Shown: positions 5,658 to 6,540 of the stretch, one piece after another | Layout of the letters: each line of letters opens with the position of its first letter | How positions within the stretch are numbered: position 1 is the stretch's first letter | Origin: Actinomycetota bacterium | Lineage (GTDB): Bacteria > Actinomycetota > Thermoleophilia > Gaiellales > Gaiellaceae | Reading direction: 5' to 3' | Length of the DNA: 6,540 nucleotides | Assembly (NCBI GenBank): GCA_005883235.1 | Contig: VAYE01000093.1 | Coordinates: forward strand, 1-6,540 | Made by a program: the position numbers and the translations under genes | Notes under the pieces: generated by a model | Databases searched by the model: none | The model's input: the letters and a program-made list of their open reading frames with translations, nothing else | Told to the model about the DNA's origin: nothing

Positions 5658-6540
<883 letters not shown>

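Overview
The window is high-GC bacterial DNA with a strong preference for C or G at third codon positions, and nearly every base belongs to a gene. It suggests a deep-branching actinobacterium, possibly of the Thermoleophilia/Gaiella type. This is an inference from base composition, a NarL-type two-component pair and MMPL exporter of actinobacterial flavour, and a Firmicutes-like cysS-rlmB-yacP-sigH cluster. No 16S or other phylogenetic marker is present to prove it.

Layout. Left part, plus strand: the C-terminal end of a NarL/DesK-type sensor kinase (1-478), a LuxR/NarL response regulator overlapping it by 10 bp (469-1113), a 200-bp gap rich in palindromes and hairpins, and a complete MMPL/RND-family membrane exporter (1314-3545). 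A strong GC hairpin (3564-3605) closes this unit and lies between two converging transcription units. Right part, minus strand, read from right to left: a cysteinyl-tRNA synthetase truncated by the window edge (cysS, 6540-5654), an rRNA 2'-O-methyltransferase (rlmB, 5657-4941), a NYN-domain ribonuclease (yacP/rae1, 4948-4517), a 154-bp gap with a plausible promoter, a SigH/Spo0H-like sigma factor (4362-3697), and a tRNA-Thr(UGU) gene (3686-3614).

How the genes work together. The minus-strand cluster is a translation and RNA-metabolism neighbourhood: tRNA charging, 23S rRNA methylation, a ribosome-associated nuclease and a threonine tRNA, with a sigma factor embedded. cysS, rlmB and yacP are translationally coupled by 4- and 8-bp overlaps. 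In Bacillus the same order continues into rpmG-secE-nusG. Here the run stops at tRNA-Thr and meets the convergent exporter unit. The plus-strand kinase and regulator probably sense an envelope or drug signal and control the downstream exporter, an arrangement that parallels B. subtilis ydfH-ydfI-ydfJ.

No clearly unprecedented system is visible. The points most worth a second look are the Spo0H-like sigma factor and its leader, the palindrome pair and hairpins in front of the exporter, and the break in the conserved gene order.
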